DNA from: Bacteroidota bacterium
GTDB taxonomy: Bacteria > Bacteroidota > Bacteroidia > Sphingobacteriales > Sphingobacteriaceae
Assembly: GCA_013286985.1 (NCBI GenBank)
Contig: JABDEQ010000036.1
Location: 1-25,349, forward strand
Direction: 5' to 3'
DNA: 25,349 nucleotides
Both the position numbers and the translations under genes were made by a program. Below are positions 8,434 to 17,610 of this stretch, piece after piece (the first letter of the stretch is position 1; each line of letters begins with the position of its first letter). The notes under the pieces were generated by a model, which did no database searches, had not been told where the DNA came from, and was given only the letters and a program-made list of their open reading frames with translations.

Positions 8434-9714
8434 ATGACTATAGACAGAAAAAATGCTCCTGAATTCAGGACTTTCGATAATATGAATCTGATAAAGCCTG
8501 CCCATCAAAAACTGGACAATGGCTGTAATGTTTTTTGTTTCAACTCCGGCGATCAGGAACTGGTTAGGATAGAGTGGGTATTTGAAAATCAGCGGTTTGA
8601 TAAAAATAAGCCTTTACTAAATGTTGCAGTAAATACCATGCTTACCGAAGGCACCGGAAGTTTAACCGCAGCGCAAATTGCGGATAAAGTTGATTTTTAT
8701 GGTGCGTTCTTACAGGTTGATTATGGCTACGATCATTCGCAGGTCACTTTATACAGCCTGAACAAACACCTACAGCATACTTTGCCGGTTATAAAGGATG
8801 TTTTGACTGATTCTATCTTTCCAGAAAAAGAATTGGAAACATTTATCCGTAATCAGCAGCAAAAATTGCAGGTTAGCTTGCAAAAGAACGATTTTATTGC
8901 CCGTCGCATTTTCAACAAAGCTTTATATGGCGATTCTCTGTACGGTTTAGCGGCGGATAATGATAGCTACAAAACGCTTCACCGCGCCGATATGCTGCAT
9001 CATTTTAAACAAATGTATCAGCCATCGAATTGTACCATTGTTATTGCGGGTAAAATTGAGTCGGAGATATTGGAATTAATAACCAATACTTTCGATAAGG
9101 ACTGGGTTAATTCTGCCGAATTATCAGACGTTAGTCAGCCTGAATTAATAGCATCGACAGAACATTTTTATTTTACCGAAAAGCCTGATGCCTTACAATC
9201 AGCTATCCGTATGGGCTTGTCGGCAATAAACCGTAACCATCCTGATTTTGCTGCACTACAGGTTTTAAATACTGTTTTGGGCGGCTATTTTGGCTCCAGG
9301 CTGATGGCTAATATCCGCGAAGATAAAGGCTATACTTACGGTATAGGTTCGGGCATGTCATCATTAAAATACGGTGGTGCATTGTTTATTGCTACCGAAG
9401 TGGGTGCGGATGTTTGTAATGCAGCTGTTAATGAAATTGAAAAGGAATTGAACTTATTGCAAACTGAATTGATCCCCGAGGACGAGCTATCCCTTGTCCG
9501 CAACTTTTTATTGGGGTCGTTGTTAGGTAGTTTAGAGAATGTTTTCTCGCATGCTGATAAGTTTAAAAACCTATACTTTGCCGGCCTGGATTATAGCTAC
9601 TATGACCGTTACGTAGAAACTGTTAAAACGGTATCAGCTGAACGTTTGCAGCAACTGGCCAAACAATATTTAAACTTTAACCAGTTTTATAAAGTTATTG
9701 TAGGGAAATATTAA
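8434..9714 (+). CDS. M16 family peptidase-like protein, non-catalytic subunit
   Basis: A 426-aa M16 homologue that lacks the HxxEH zinc motif: the corresponding stretch reads around VAVNTMLTEGTG. It keeps the fold and the C-terminal substrate-binding signature, ANIREDKGYTYGIGSG with Arg295, Tyr300 and Tyr302, which in two-subunit M16B enzymes holds the peptide for cleavage by the partner. It starts 4 bp after the stop of the catalytic subunit, a typical coupled pair. The product is most likely the substrate-binding half of a heterodimeric peptidase clearing peptides or processed segments in the cytoplasm or periplasm; no signal peptide is apparent. An inverted repeat element begins 3 bp after its stop. 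Confidence 0.92.
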   Translation: MTIDRKNAPEFRTFDNMNLIKPAHQKLDNGCNVFCFNSGDQELVRIEWVFENQRFDKNKPLLNVAVNTMLTEGTGSLTAAQIADKVDFYGAFLQVDYGYDHSQVTLYSLNKHLQHTLPVIKDVLTDSIFPEKELETFIRNQQQKLQVSLQKNDFIARRIFNKALYGDSLYGLAADNDSYKTLHRADMLHHFKQMYQPSNCTIVIAGKIESEILELITNTFDKDWVNSAELSDVSQPELIASTEHFYFTEKPDALQSAIRMGLSAINRNHPDFAALQVLNTVLGGYFGSRLMANIREDKGYTYGIGSGMSSLKYGGALFIATEVGADVCNAAVNEIEKELNLLQTELIPEDELSLVRNFLLGSLLGSLENVFSHADKFKNLYFAGLDYSYYDRYVETVKTVSAERLQQLAKQYLNFNQFYKVIVGKY

Positions 9715-9716
9715 GC

Positions 9717-9875
9717 TATTTCGGAATTCGGAATTTCGATTTCGGAATGTGTTATTTGAGGCGCTGACAGATCAGCCTTGTTTTGAATTGTACGCTGTCA
9801 TTAAAAGGCAATTTTAATGCACTACGTTTCCAAATAATAAATAAATCCGCAATTGAAATTCCGAATTCCGAAATA
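9717..9875. repeat. Intergenic inverted repeat element A (TTCGGAATT type)
   Basis: A perfect 21-bp inverted repeat: left arm 9717-9737, right arm 9855-9875, core sequence TTTCGGAATTCGGAATTT and its complement. One mismatch inward there are 3 more paired bases. The left arm and the following bases are built of degenerate 6-8 bp units (ATTTCGGA, ATTCGGA, ATTTCG, ATTTCGGA). The 117 bp between the arms contain no convincing gene. The element starts 3 bp after the upstream stop codon and ends 5 bp before the guaB -7 box. Confidence 0.85.
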
Positions 9876-9880
9876 AATAG

Positions 9881-9888
9881 TATCTTTG
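9881..9888 (+). promoter_or_regulatory. -7 promoter box of guaB
   Basis: TATCTTTG, an exact TAnnTTTG match, 24 bp before the guaB ATG; transcription would begin at about 9894-9896. A TTG at 9853-9855 is 25 bp upstream, slightly farther than usual, and overlaps the edge of the inverted-repeat arm. Confidence 0.6.
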
Positions 9889-9900
9889 CCCGGCAAATAA

Positions 9901-11382
<1,482 letters not shown>

Positions 11383-11422
11383 AGAAAAGTAGCCTGGAGT
11401 TGATATCAAGAATCAGGATTTT

Positions 11423-11450
11423 AAAAAAAATAAAAAAAAATAAAAAAAAA
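11423..11450 (+). repeat. Ten-bp phased A-tract array
   Basis: Three near-identical units: A8, then T plus A9, then T plus A9. They have an exact 10-bp period and run directly into the left arm of the guaB terminator. A-tracts in helical phase are expected to bend DNA, and homopolymers of this length are slippage-prone. Confidence 0.8.
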
Positions 11451-11484
11451 TGCGGCGCCTTACAGGTATTGCCGCATTTTTTTT
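11443..11484. terminator. Strong terminator after guaB, probably bidirectional
   Basis: A 14-bp perfect stem, 11443-11456 (A8 plus TGCGGC) with 11471-11484 (GCCGCA plus T8). The loop is 14 nt. The G/C-rich hexamer next to the loop and the T8 on the descending arm make it a canonical intrinsic terminator; the A8 gives the same signal for the opposite strand. Confidence 0.9.
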
Positions 11485-11543
11485 ACACGGATATTCATCA
11501 AATGGCAGCAATAATATTGTCTAAAAAGTTATAAATTTCACCT

Positions 11544-12140
11544 ATGAATATTTTCGCATACCTGGAGCGCCAGTTAACCAGGCTAAAAATAGACTTGTCG
11601 ATCCAAAAAACCTTTTTAGCGGGCGGAGTGCCCAGTATCGATAACAACAACATCATCAAAACAGTCAGCACCAATTATGAAGAACTGGAAGTGATCTTCT
11701 TCGAACATCTTTCTCTTAAAGATGATGATGTGATTATAGATGTAGGGTGTGGCAAAGGCAGGGTGTTCAACTACCTGCTTTATAAAGGATTGAAAAATAA
11801 GATGATTGGTTATGAAATTAACCCGGCAGTAGGCAATAAAACTCAAAAAAGGCTCAGCTGCTTTAAAAATGTAGAAATAAGGTGTGAAAATATATTTGAT
11901 GATTTCCCGCAGCAAGGGAATATCTTCTATTTATATAATCCTTTTAAAGAAGCAATGATAACTGCATTTATGACTCAGATCTTAAAAATTGCAGACAGGG
12001 ATCCGGTGATTATATACAACAATCCTGTTCACCTGGACATTTTTAATAAAGAACATTTTTCGGTCGAGGTTTTCGACATCCCCGTCCCTAAATATGGTTA
12101 TGATTTCAAGTTTGCAAAAATTAAAATAAAAAAGAATTAA
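11544..12140 (+). CDS. Class I SAM-dependent methyltransferase
   Basis: A 198-aa cytoplasmic protein with a Rossmann-type methyltransferase core. Motif I is VIIDVGCGKGRV (about 63-74). Motif II is the acidic end of beta-2 (IGYEINP, about 88-94). The motif IV position reads FYLYNPF, an aromatic-N-P-F form reminiscent of the N/D-P-P-Y/F signatures of amino-methylating enzymes. The substrate is unknown. The leading 45 residues are helical and charged. A -7-like TAAATTTC at 11532-11539 sits only 4 bp before the ATG, so a near-leaderless message is possible. It converges with the ROK kinase gene, 65 bp apart. Confidence 0.82.
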   Translation: MNIFAYLERQLTRLKIDLSIQKTFLAGGVPSIDNNNIIKTVSTNYEELEVIFFEHLSLKDDDVIIDVGCGKGRVFNYLLYKGLKNKMIGYEINPAVGNKTQKRLSCFKNVEIRCENIFDDFPQQGNIFYLYNPFKEAMITAFMTQILKIADRDPVIIYNNPVHLDIFNKEHFSVEVFDIPVPKYGYDFKFAKIKIKKN

Positions 12141-12168
12141 GAAATATAAAATCACCAATACGTGCAAA

Positions 12169-12202
12169 GGGGAGAGTCCTGGCGGGAGACTTTCTGTACC
12201 CC
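12169..12202. terminator. Imperfect hairpin between convergent genes
   Basis: GGGG/CCCC, AGA/TCT and GTC/GAC pairs can stack into an about 10-bp stem with two small bulges on the right side (GTA and TT) and a 9-nt loop. It lies between the convergent methyltransferase and ROK kinase genes, but there is no T tract, so termination is uncertain. Confidence 0.35.
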
Positions 12203-12205
12203 AGC

Positions 12206-13060
12206 CTATAAGTTTTCCGCATCGAAATACAAAGCCGCGGCTCCTAATATCCCGCTGTTAGCTAGGGCTGATGTTTTTATTTGAAGTTGTTCAATGCTTT
12301 TAGGAAAGCCAAAGGTGCTGATACGCTGCCACATGGCTTTTTCAAAAAAAACATAAGCAAGCTGTACCGATCCGCCTAAAATAATCAGCTCGGTATCATA
12401 AGTGTACATGATCATTTTTATGGCATTGCCTAAATGGGTACCCAGCTCATGATATAATTGTAACGCCTGTTTATCGCCGTTTTTAGCGTTTTTGAATACA
12501 TCTTCGCCATTTAGTCCGTACACATTTTGAAAAAAGGAGCCACTGCAATAAAACTCATAATTGTGATCCAGGTAATCAACCATGCAAAATTCACCGGCGC
12601 CGCAATTTATCCCGGCATATAAATGGTTATTTGCAATAATGCCGGCGCCAAGCCCGGTACCGATGGTTAACCCAATCATATTGTCAACATCCTTCCCTTT
12701 TCCGAAATAGTGTTCGCCCAGTGCAAAACAATTGGCATCATTATTTACAAATACCGGGAGCTGGTAACGGGCTTCCAATATTTGCTTCAGGTGCACTTCT
12801 TTCCACGATGGAATATGCTGTACATCATAAACAATTCCTTCTTTTATATCAACCACGCTGGGTACGCCAATCCCAATAGCTTTAACTTCATCAGTAATTA
12901 ATTGATCGATAATAAAAAACACATCATCCAAAACCTGTTCTTCTGTTCCGGTAGCATTGATGCGGCGCGATTTGATTTCGCTAATATCACCATCGATTAC
13001 TACAGCACCACGTATATTGGTGGCACCCAGGTCAATACCTATTAATTTTTCATTTTTCAT
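12206..13060 (-). CDS. ROK-family sugar kinase (glucokinase-like)
   Basis: A 284-aa cytoplasmic kinase of the ROK branch of the actin-like ATPase fold, likely phosphorylating glucose or an N-acetyl-hexosamine. The phosphate-1 motif is IGIDLGATNIRGAV (about 7-20). The catalytic Asp108 is in FVNNDANCFALGEHYFG, and phosphate-2 is MIGLTIGTGLGAGII (128-142). The sugar-binding segment is YAGINCGAGEF with Glu157. Odd: the usual zinc site of ROK proteins (GHM..., then CxCGxxGCxE) is missing, and here the text after GEF is CMVDYLDHNYEFYCSGSFF with only scattered Cys. The protein is also somewhat shorter than the usual 300-320 aa. It may belong to a zinc-free ROK subgroup. No DNA-binding domain, so not a ROK repressor. 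Confidence 0.9.
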   Translation of the reverse strand: MKNEKLIGIDLGATNIRGAVVIDGDISEIKSRRINATGTEEQVLDDVFFIIDQLITDEVKAIGIGVPSVVDIKEGIVYDVQHIPSWKEVHLKQILEARYQLPVFVNNDANCFALGEHYFGKGKDVDNMIGLTIGTGLGAGIIANNHLYAGINCGAGEFCMVDYLDHNYEFYCSGSFFQNVYGLNGEDVFKNAKNGDKQALQLYHELGTHLGNAIKMIMYTYDTELIILGGSVQLAYVFFEKAMWQRISTFGFPKSIEQLQIKTSALANSGILGAAALYFDAENL

Positions 13061-13314
13061 GCAGATTTGATTTGAAATTATAAGCCGACGATGATTTTAT
13101 GATGCATTTGATTTTATAATAAATTAATAAAAAAGATTGTTTTTAAGAATTTATGGATATCGAAAAAGTGACTTTTTAGATGCTTTTGTTAATAATTACG
13201 ATGTTAATAAGTATGAAAAAACATAAGTATTTACAGGTAAACTAATTATAAATCAATGAAAAATGGCTGGTATAAAATTGTTGAAAACCTGTTAATAAAA
13301 AATAAAAATAAAGC

Positions 13315-13345
13315 TTGACAAATGTACGCTCAGCTACTAACTTAG
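13315..13345 (+). promoter_or_regulatory. Promoter-like pair before the candidate RNA gene
   Basis: TTG at 13315-13317 (within TTGACA), a 20-bp spacer, then TAACTTAG at 13338-13345, one mismatch from TAnnTTTG. A second, weaker -7-like TACTTTG is at 13363-13369. Transcription from the first would start about 13351. Confidence 0.45.
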
Positions 13346-13350
13346 AATTA

Positions 13351-13690
13351 TCAAGAACGACGTACTTTGACAACCTTACAGGATTACAGAATTGAATCGG
13401 GCGAGCCTTCGGGGGAGCTAAAGATCACGGAAGTGCCTGAGTTATATGGAAAATAGAAGGCGAGAGCTTTGGAAATAAATATAATTAACGAGGTATTAGA
13501 ACGGATTACAATTTTTTACGGAGAAAAGTAAAAACCACTAATGTACTGAAAGAATCAATGTTTGCAAGAACAACAGAATAGCAGTCGGTCAGCTTACACA
13601 AAACTTGGTGCTTTTTGAGTAACTACGGTTAAGCAAAGAGTCAGAAAACGGAAGTCAAATCGAAAGAAGAGGCTTCCGTTTTCGTTTTTT
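13351..13690 (+). ncRNA. Candidate structured RNA, unidentified, about 340 nt
   Basis: The 700-bp spacer 13061-13761 has no open frame of note. Bases 13061-13310 are plain AT-rich DNA. From 13351 the sequence becomes more G/C-rich and foldable, and it ends in a canonical terminator. Helices visible by eye: GCCTTC 13405-13410 with GAAGGC 13456-13461, enclosing CAC-GGAA-GTG; TTTTTAC 13513-13519 with GTAAAAA 13528-13534, nested in ATTAG 13495-13499 with CTAAT 13538-13542; and GCTTA 13592-13596 with TAAGC 13630-13634. It is not tmRNA (no GGGGCTG start or tag frame), not RNase P RNA (no GAGGAAAGTCC core), not SRP RNA, and not a tRNA. It may be an independent sRNA (6S-like size is smaller) or a long attenuated leader of phoH. 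I do not recognise it. Confidence 0.45.
13644..13690 (+). terminator. Intrinsic terminator ending the candidate RNA
   Basis: An 11-bp perfect stem, GAAAACGGAAG (13644-13654) with CTTCCGTTTTC (13673-13683), an 18-nt loop, then G and TTTTTT at 13685-13690. It lies 72 bp before the phoH start and cannot serve the upstream ROK gene, which is on the other strand. It therefore implies a plus-strand transcript from this spacer. Confidence 0.88.
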
Positions 13691-13761
13691 ACGGCTTTTT
13701 TTATGATAAGCGCCGCTTTTCATTTTTCCTACCGCCGTAAAATATCTAATTTAGCCTTAAC

Positions 13762-15111
13762 ATGAGCAAGGACGGCAAGAGTAAAACCAACGGAAGACCC
13801 AAAATATTTGTTTTAGATACCTCAGTGATCTTGTACGATCACAACGCTTTCGAAAACTTTCAGGAACATGATGTGGCCATACCTATACAGGTCCTGGAAG
13901 AGCTCGATAATATGAAAAGCGGCAACGATACCCGCAACTTTGAAGCGCGAAGCTTTATCAGGCTGATGGATGAGTTGTCACATAATCAACTCATTAATAA
14001 ATGGCAGCCTTTAAACGGTAAAAGCAAAGGGAATTTTAAGGTTATTATTGATACCAAAAATTTGGCCGCCGATGCCGAAGCCGTTTTTGGCTCCGCAAAA
14101 ACAGATCACCGTATTTTAAATGCAGCCCTGGGCTTGCAAGAGGAGCATCCTGATAAAAAAATAGTGCTGGTTTCAAAAGACATCTGTTTGCGTTTAAAGG
14201 CTAAGGCGCTTAATCTGCACGCCGAAGACTATGAAACTGGAAAAATTAAAAACCTTGACGAACTTTATACAGGCGAAACTACCTTAGGTAAAGTGCCTGA
14301 AAAGCTGATTGCACAGCTTAATAAAGCCGAAAGTGTCCCTGCCGATCAATTTGAAATTCAACACACCAGTAATCATTTTTACATTTTAGATGGGAAAAAA
14401 GGGCAGCTTGCTGGTTTTTATAATTCAAAAACAGCACAGCTCGAAAAAATAACGGAACAGCCGGTGTTTAACATCCATCCTAAAAATATCGAACAATCTT
14501 TCGCTATTCATGCCTTATTGCATCCGGATATTAAGCTGATTACCATACAGGGTAATGCTGGTACCGGCAAAACTCTGCTGGCCCTGGCCGGGGCATTGGA
14601 ACAGCGCAAATATTACAGGCAGATATTTGTTACCAGGCCCATTGTGCCGTTGAGCAATAAAGATATTGGCTTTTTACCGGGCGATATCAAATCAAAAATA
14701 GACCCTTATATGGCCCCGATATGGGATAACCTGAAATTTATAAAAGACCAGTTTGCCGACGACGAAAAGATGCAGGCCAAAATTGATGAACTGGTCATCA
14801 ACGAAAAAATATCAATTACCCCACTGGCCTTTATCCGCGGCCGTACATTGAGCAAAATATTTTTTATAGTCGATGAGGCTCAGAACCTGACTCCGCATGA
14901 GGTTAAAACCATTATATCACGCGCAGGCGAAGACAGTAAGTTTGTTTTTACAGGGGATATTTACCAGATTGATACCCCATACCTGGACGCTGAAAGTAAT
15001 GGTTTAAGTTATCTGATTGATAAGGCAAAAGGACATCCGCTTTACGCCCATATCACCCTGCAAAAAGGAGAACGGAGTGAGCTGGCTAATTTAGCAACGG
15101 AGCTGCTATAG
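13762..15111 (+). CDS. PIN domain-PhoH-like ATPase/ribonuclease (PhoH2 type)
   Basis: A 449-aa fusion. The N-terminal PIN nuclease domain (about 12-155) begins KIFVLDTSVILYDHNAF with Asp19 and continues VLEELDNMKS and a second acidic patch near DHRILNAALGL. The C-terminal PhoH ATPase has Walker A GNAGTGKT (264-271) and Walker B IFFIVDEAQN with Asp371-Glu372, then VFTGDIYQIDTPYLD. This PIN-PhoH arrangement is the PhoH2/YlaK type, reported as an RNA helicase with ribonuclease activity. All catalytic acidic residues I can see are kept. A -7-like box TAATTTAG (13747-13754) sits only 7 bp before the ATG, suggesting a very short leader. The TAG stop (15109-15111) is the first three bases of an inverted repeat arm. 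Confidence 0.93.
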   Translation: MSKDGKSKTNGRPKIFVLDTSVILYDHNAFENFQEHDVAIPIQVLEELDNMKSGNDTRNFEARSFIRLMDELSHNQLINKWQPLNGKSKGNFKVIIDTKNLAADAEAVFGSAKTDHRILNAALGLQEEHPDKKIVLVSKDICLRLKAKALNLHAEDYETGKIKNLDELYTGETTLGKVPEKLIAQLNKAESVPADQFEIQHTSNHFYILDGKKGQLAGFYNSKTAQLEKITEQPVFNIHPKNIEQSFAIHALLHPDIKLITIQGNAGTGKTLLALAGALEQRKYYRQIFVTRPIVPLSNKDIGFLPGDIKSKIDPYMAPIWDNLKFIKDQFADDEKMQAKIDELVINEKISITPLAFIRGRTLSKIFFIVDEAQNLTPHEVKTIISRAGEDSKFVFTGDIYQIDTPYLDAESNGLSYLIDKAKGHPLYAHITLQKGERSELANLATELL

Positions 15112-15213
15112 TTCATGGATCATAGTTCATAGATTCAACGTTAAAGGTGTGTTTGATTGGTAGGACTATGAACATAATTCTGCTATGAACCATGATCCAT
15201 CAACTATGAACTA
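15109..15213. repeat. Intergenic inverted repeat element B (TAGTTCA type)
   Basis: Left part 15109-15132 reads in 7-bp units TAGTTCA, TGGATCA, TAGTTCA, then TAG. The right part 15183-15213 is its complement with an extra 7 bp. ATGGATCATAGTTCATAG (15115-15132) pairs with 15183-15200 at 17 of 18 positions. The outer CTATGAACTA (15204-15213) pairs with 15109-15116 (8 bp), and a further CTATGAAC lies at 15166-15173. It supplies the phoH stop codon and ends 9 bp before the stop of the convergent FUSC gene. Confidence 0.85.
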
Positions 15214-15222
15214 ACTGATTCA

Positions 15223-17370
15223 CTACTCCACAATATTATCTGTCACCCGTACAATATCATTACTGATCTTATTAATAAAACCCAGTTGCTCTTTTAACAG
15301 CATATCGTCGGCAGAGAGTTTGTCGGAAGGCTCATTTTCTGTCGATGCCTGAGTTTTGCCAATATTAAATTCGACGACACGCCCATTAAATTTTTTATTA
15401 CACTCGTTCAATACAGCGATGCTTTTTTTAATCAGTTTTAAATTCTCTGTCGAAGCTTTGTGTAACGCTCTGACTGATACTGATGAGGCTATTGTCGCGA
15501 TATAAGACGACAAAATGTGATTCAATACCACAAATTTGTGCACTTCTTTAACCTTACGCTGCTTGCTTTTGGGCTCAGATGTCATTCGTTCAAAAGCAGC
15601 AGATAAATTTGCCGATTTTACAAATACATCTTTCCTGGCCAACTTATACTCAATGGTGGTAACATTGTTGCCAAGTATATTTTCGGCAATTTTTACCAGA
15701 TAACTGATGTTGGCGGTAATCACATCGGCCAGCGTATCCTGTATCTTCTCAAACTCCCAGCTTGGAAAAATAAAGTAACTGGCAACAAAAGCTATTGATG
15801 AGCCGATAATAGTATCTATTATTCGTTCTTTTACCACTAAGCCAACTCCCAAAAAGTTAAAAAGAATAAGCACATACGGCGTCATGAAAATTACGCTTAC
15901 CACGTAGTTTAACCGCAAAAAGCTATAGGTACCAATCATTAATATCACCAGCAGGCAAAATAGAATACTTTTATCAGGAATAAACAACAGTATAGCTATA
16001 CCAATAACACCGCCGCAAATGGTGCCTATCAGGCGCTGATAATTGCGCTGTTTTGAAAGACTAAACCCCGGTTTAAGTATTACAATAATGGTTAATAAAA
16101 TCCAATAGCTATGATGGCCCAATGAGATACTTTTAGCCGTAAGGAAACCTATTAAGCAGACCAGTGATACCCTTAATGCATGTTTGAACGCAGCTGAGGC
16201 GAATGAAAAGTTATCAAAAAATACATGTGGCGCATAATTTTGCTGCGGCACAAATTTCGAAAACTCAAGCTTGTCACCAGGTTCTTCAATCAAGGCTTTT
16301 GATGACTTGAAATGATAATAGTTGCAGATACTTTTTATCCTGTCGTTAAGGTCGCGCAGGTTAATCAGTATCTTTTTAAGCGCAATATTTGAGGCTGATT
16401 GATCATTAGTTTTAATCTCGTCAATTTTTAACTTCAATTGTTCAAGCAGGGGGGCAAAATCAAATTGTTTGCGGTTGCGCCGGTTGGTTAACACCATATA
16501 GGCAACATTATCTACCTCATCAGCCATTTTTGTTATAATGCCGGCTATCGCATTTAATATTCCTGTTGAGCCAAATTTTTGCTGTATATGGCTGTAATCA
16601 TAATGGGTTACCATTATTTGTTCAAACATATCCACCAAGTCAATAAAAGTTAACACCAGTACCCGGCTGGTATTGGTTGATTCTTTAACCATTACTCTGC
16701 TTTTAAAAAGCATCTCCCTGACAGCATCCTGATGCTGGCTAACAATTATTTGTTGTGAAACCAGTTTACTATAGTTTTTATCAATATCTGTTCCTGGTAA
16801 ATAAAAGTCGGCCTTTATCCTCAAAAAAGTGGCTATATCTGCAATGTTTTCTCCTAAAACCTGCTGGGCAGCGCGGTAGGGTCTGATTCCAAAAAAAACC
16901 AGGCTAAAAATCATGTACCATAAACCACCCGCAAGTATCGTTGCACTCAATTGTAATACCTGGCTGGGTGGGGCAGCTTTATCCATCATAAATATCATGG
17001 CAAGCAGGGCACAGGTTCCCACTGAGGCAGCACGATTACCGTAAACGGTAAACATCGAAAATAGAAATGAAAATAAAGTGATTTCTATGCCTAAAGTATA
17101 CAGGTTTAACCTTGCAAACCCGGTGGTGGCAGCAACAACAAAAAGGAAAAAATTTCCCAATGCCATTGCATTGCGCTTATGCGCCACCGGGCCCGGGCTG
17201 TCAATTGTACAAATACAAAGTGCTCCTAAAGAAAGTGTTAAGCCAACATCAAAATGGTTAAACTGGGTAAATACCAGCGAGGGCAATAGTATGCCTATAG
17301 TCATGCGTAACCCATCAGAGAAATACTGGCTGTAAAAAAAGCTTTTTATCTCCCTGATATCTGTTTTCAT
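15223..17370 (-). CDS. FUSC/YccS-like inner membrane protein
   Basis: A 715-aa polytopic membrane protein with the duplicated architecture of the YccS/YhfK and aromatic-acid-exporter (FUSC) group. A first hydrophobic block of about six helices covers residues 20-165, a long cytoplasmic segment about 170-395, then a second block of about six helices 400-545 and a charged C-terminal tail. The family signature is in the second block: SYWILLTIIVILKPGF, followed by QRLIGTICGGVIGI. Members are thought to be efflux or envelope-related transporters; the substrate is unknown. It starts with ATG at 17370, is divergent from ppc across a 240-bp AT-rich spacer (17371-17610) in which I see no strong motif, and converges with phoH across element B. 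No membrane-fusion partner gene is adjacent. Confidence 0.88.
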   Translation of the reverse strand: MKTDIREIKSFFYSQYFSDGLRMTIGILLPSLVFTQFNHFDVGLTLSLGALCICTIDSPGPVAHKRNAMALGNFFLFVVAATTGFARLNLYTLGIEITLFSFLFSMFTVYGNRAASVGTCALLAMIFMMDKAAPPSQVLQLSATILAGGLWYMIFSLVFFGIRPYRAAQQVLGENIADIATFLRIKADFYLPGTDIDKNYSKLVSQQIIVSQHQDAVREMLFKSRVMVKESTNTSRVLVLTFIDLVDMFEQIMVTHYDYSHIQQKFGSTGILNAIAGIITKMADEVDNVAYMVLTNRRNRKQFDFAPLLEQLKLKIDEIKTNDQSASNIALKKILINLRDLNDRIKSICNYYHFKSSKALIEEPGDKLEFSKFVPQQNYAPHVFFDNFSFASAAFKHALRVSLVCLIGFLTAKSISLGHHSYWILLTIIVILKPGFSLSKQRNYQRLIGTICGGVIGIAILLFIPDKSILFCLLVILMIGTYSFLRLNYVVSVIFMTPYVLILFNFLGVGLVVKERIIDTIIGSSIAFVASYFIFPSWEFEKIQDTLADVITANISYLVKIAENILGNNVTTIEYKLARKDVFVKSANLSAAFERMTSEPKSKQRKVKEVHKFVVLNHILSSYIATIASSVSVRALHKASTENLKLIKKSIAVLNECNKKFNGRVVEFNIGKTQASTENEPSDKLSADDMLLKEQLGFINKISNDIVRVTDNIVE

Positions 17371-17610
17371 AAACGTTTTTTTTGTGTTAAAATGAGTTGG
17401 TAAATTTACAAAAATTAAATTTATAGGCTATTTTTTAATAAATATTGCATTAATATTCTATAGGCATTATAAATTACTCATTTTTTTATAAATTTAGATT
17501 TTAGATATTTAAATTCACGCCCTGAAAAGCAGGGCCAATTTGATAAATAATATCTGCTGCTATTTAACCAATTATAATAAACTTAGTTTTTATATCCAAT
17601 TTATCCTGAT

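Noticed and set aside
11616..11915. A 99-aa frame on the minus strand inside the methyltransferase gene
   Set aside because: It is the antisense shadow of a gene with a clear SAM-binding motif and has no motif of its own.
13570..13600. A segment resembling the 3' core of RNase P RNA (ACAGAA ... GCTTAC)
   Set aside because: The spacing is wrong and the obligatory 5' core GAGGAAAGTCC is absent from the spacer, so the resemblance is short and likely accidental.
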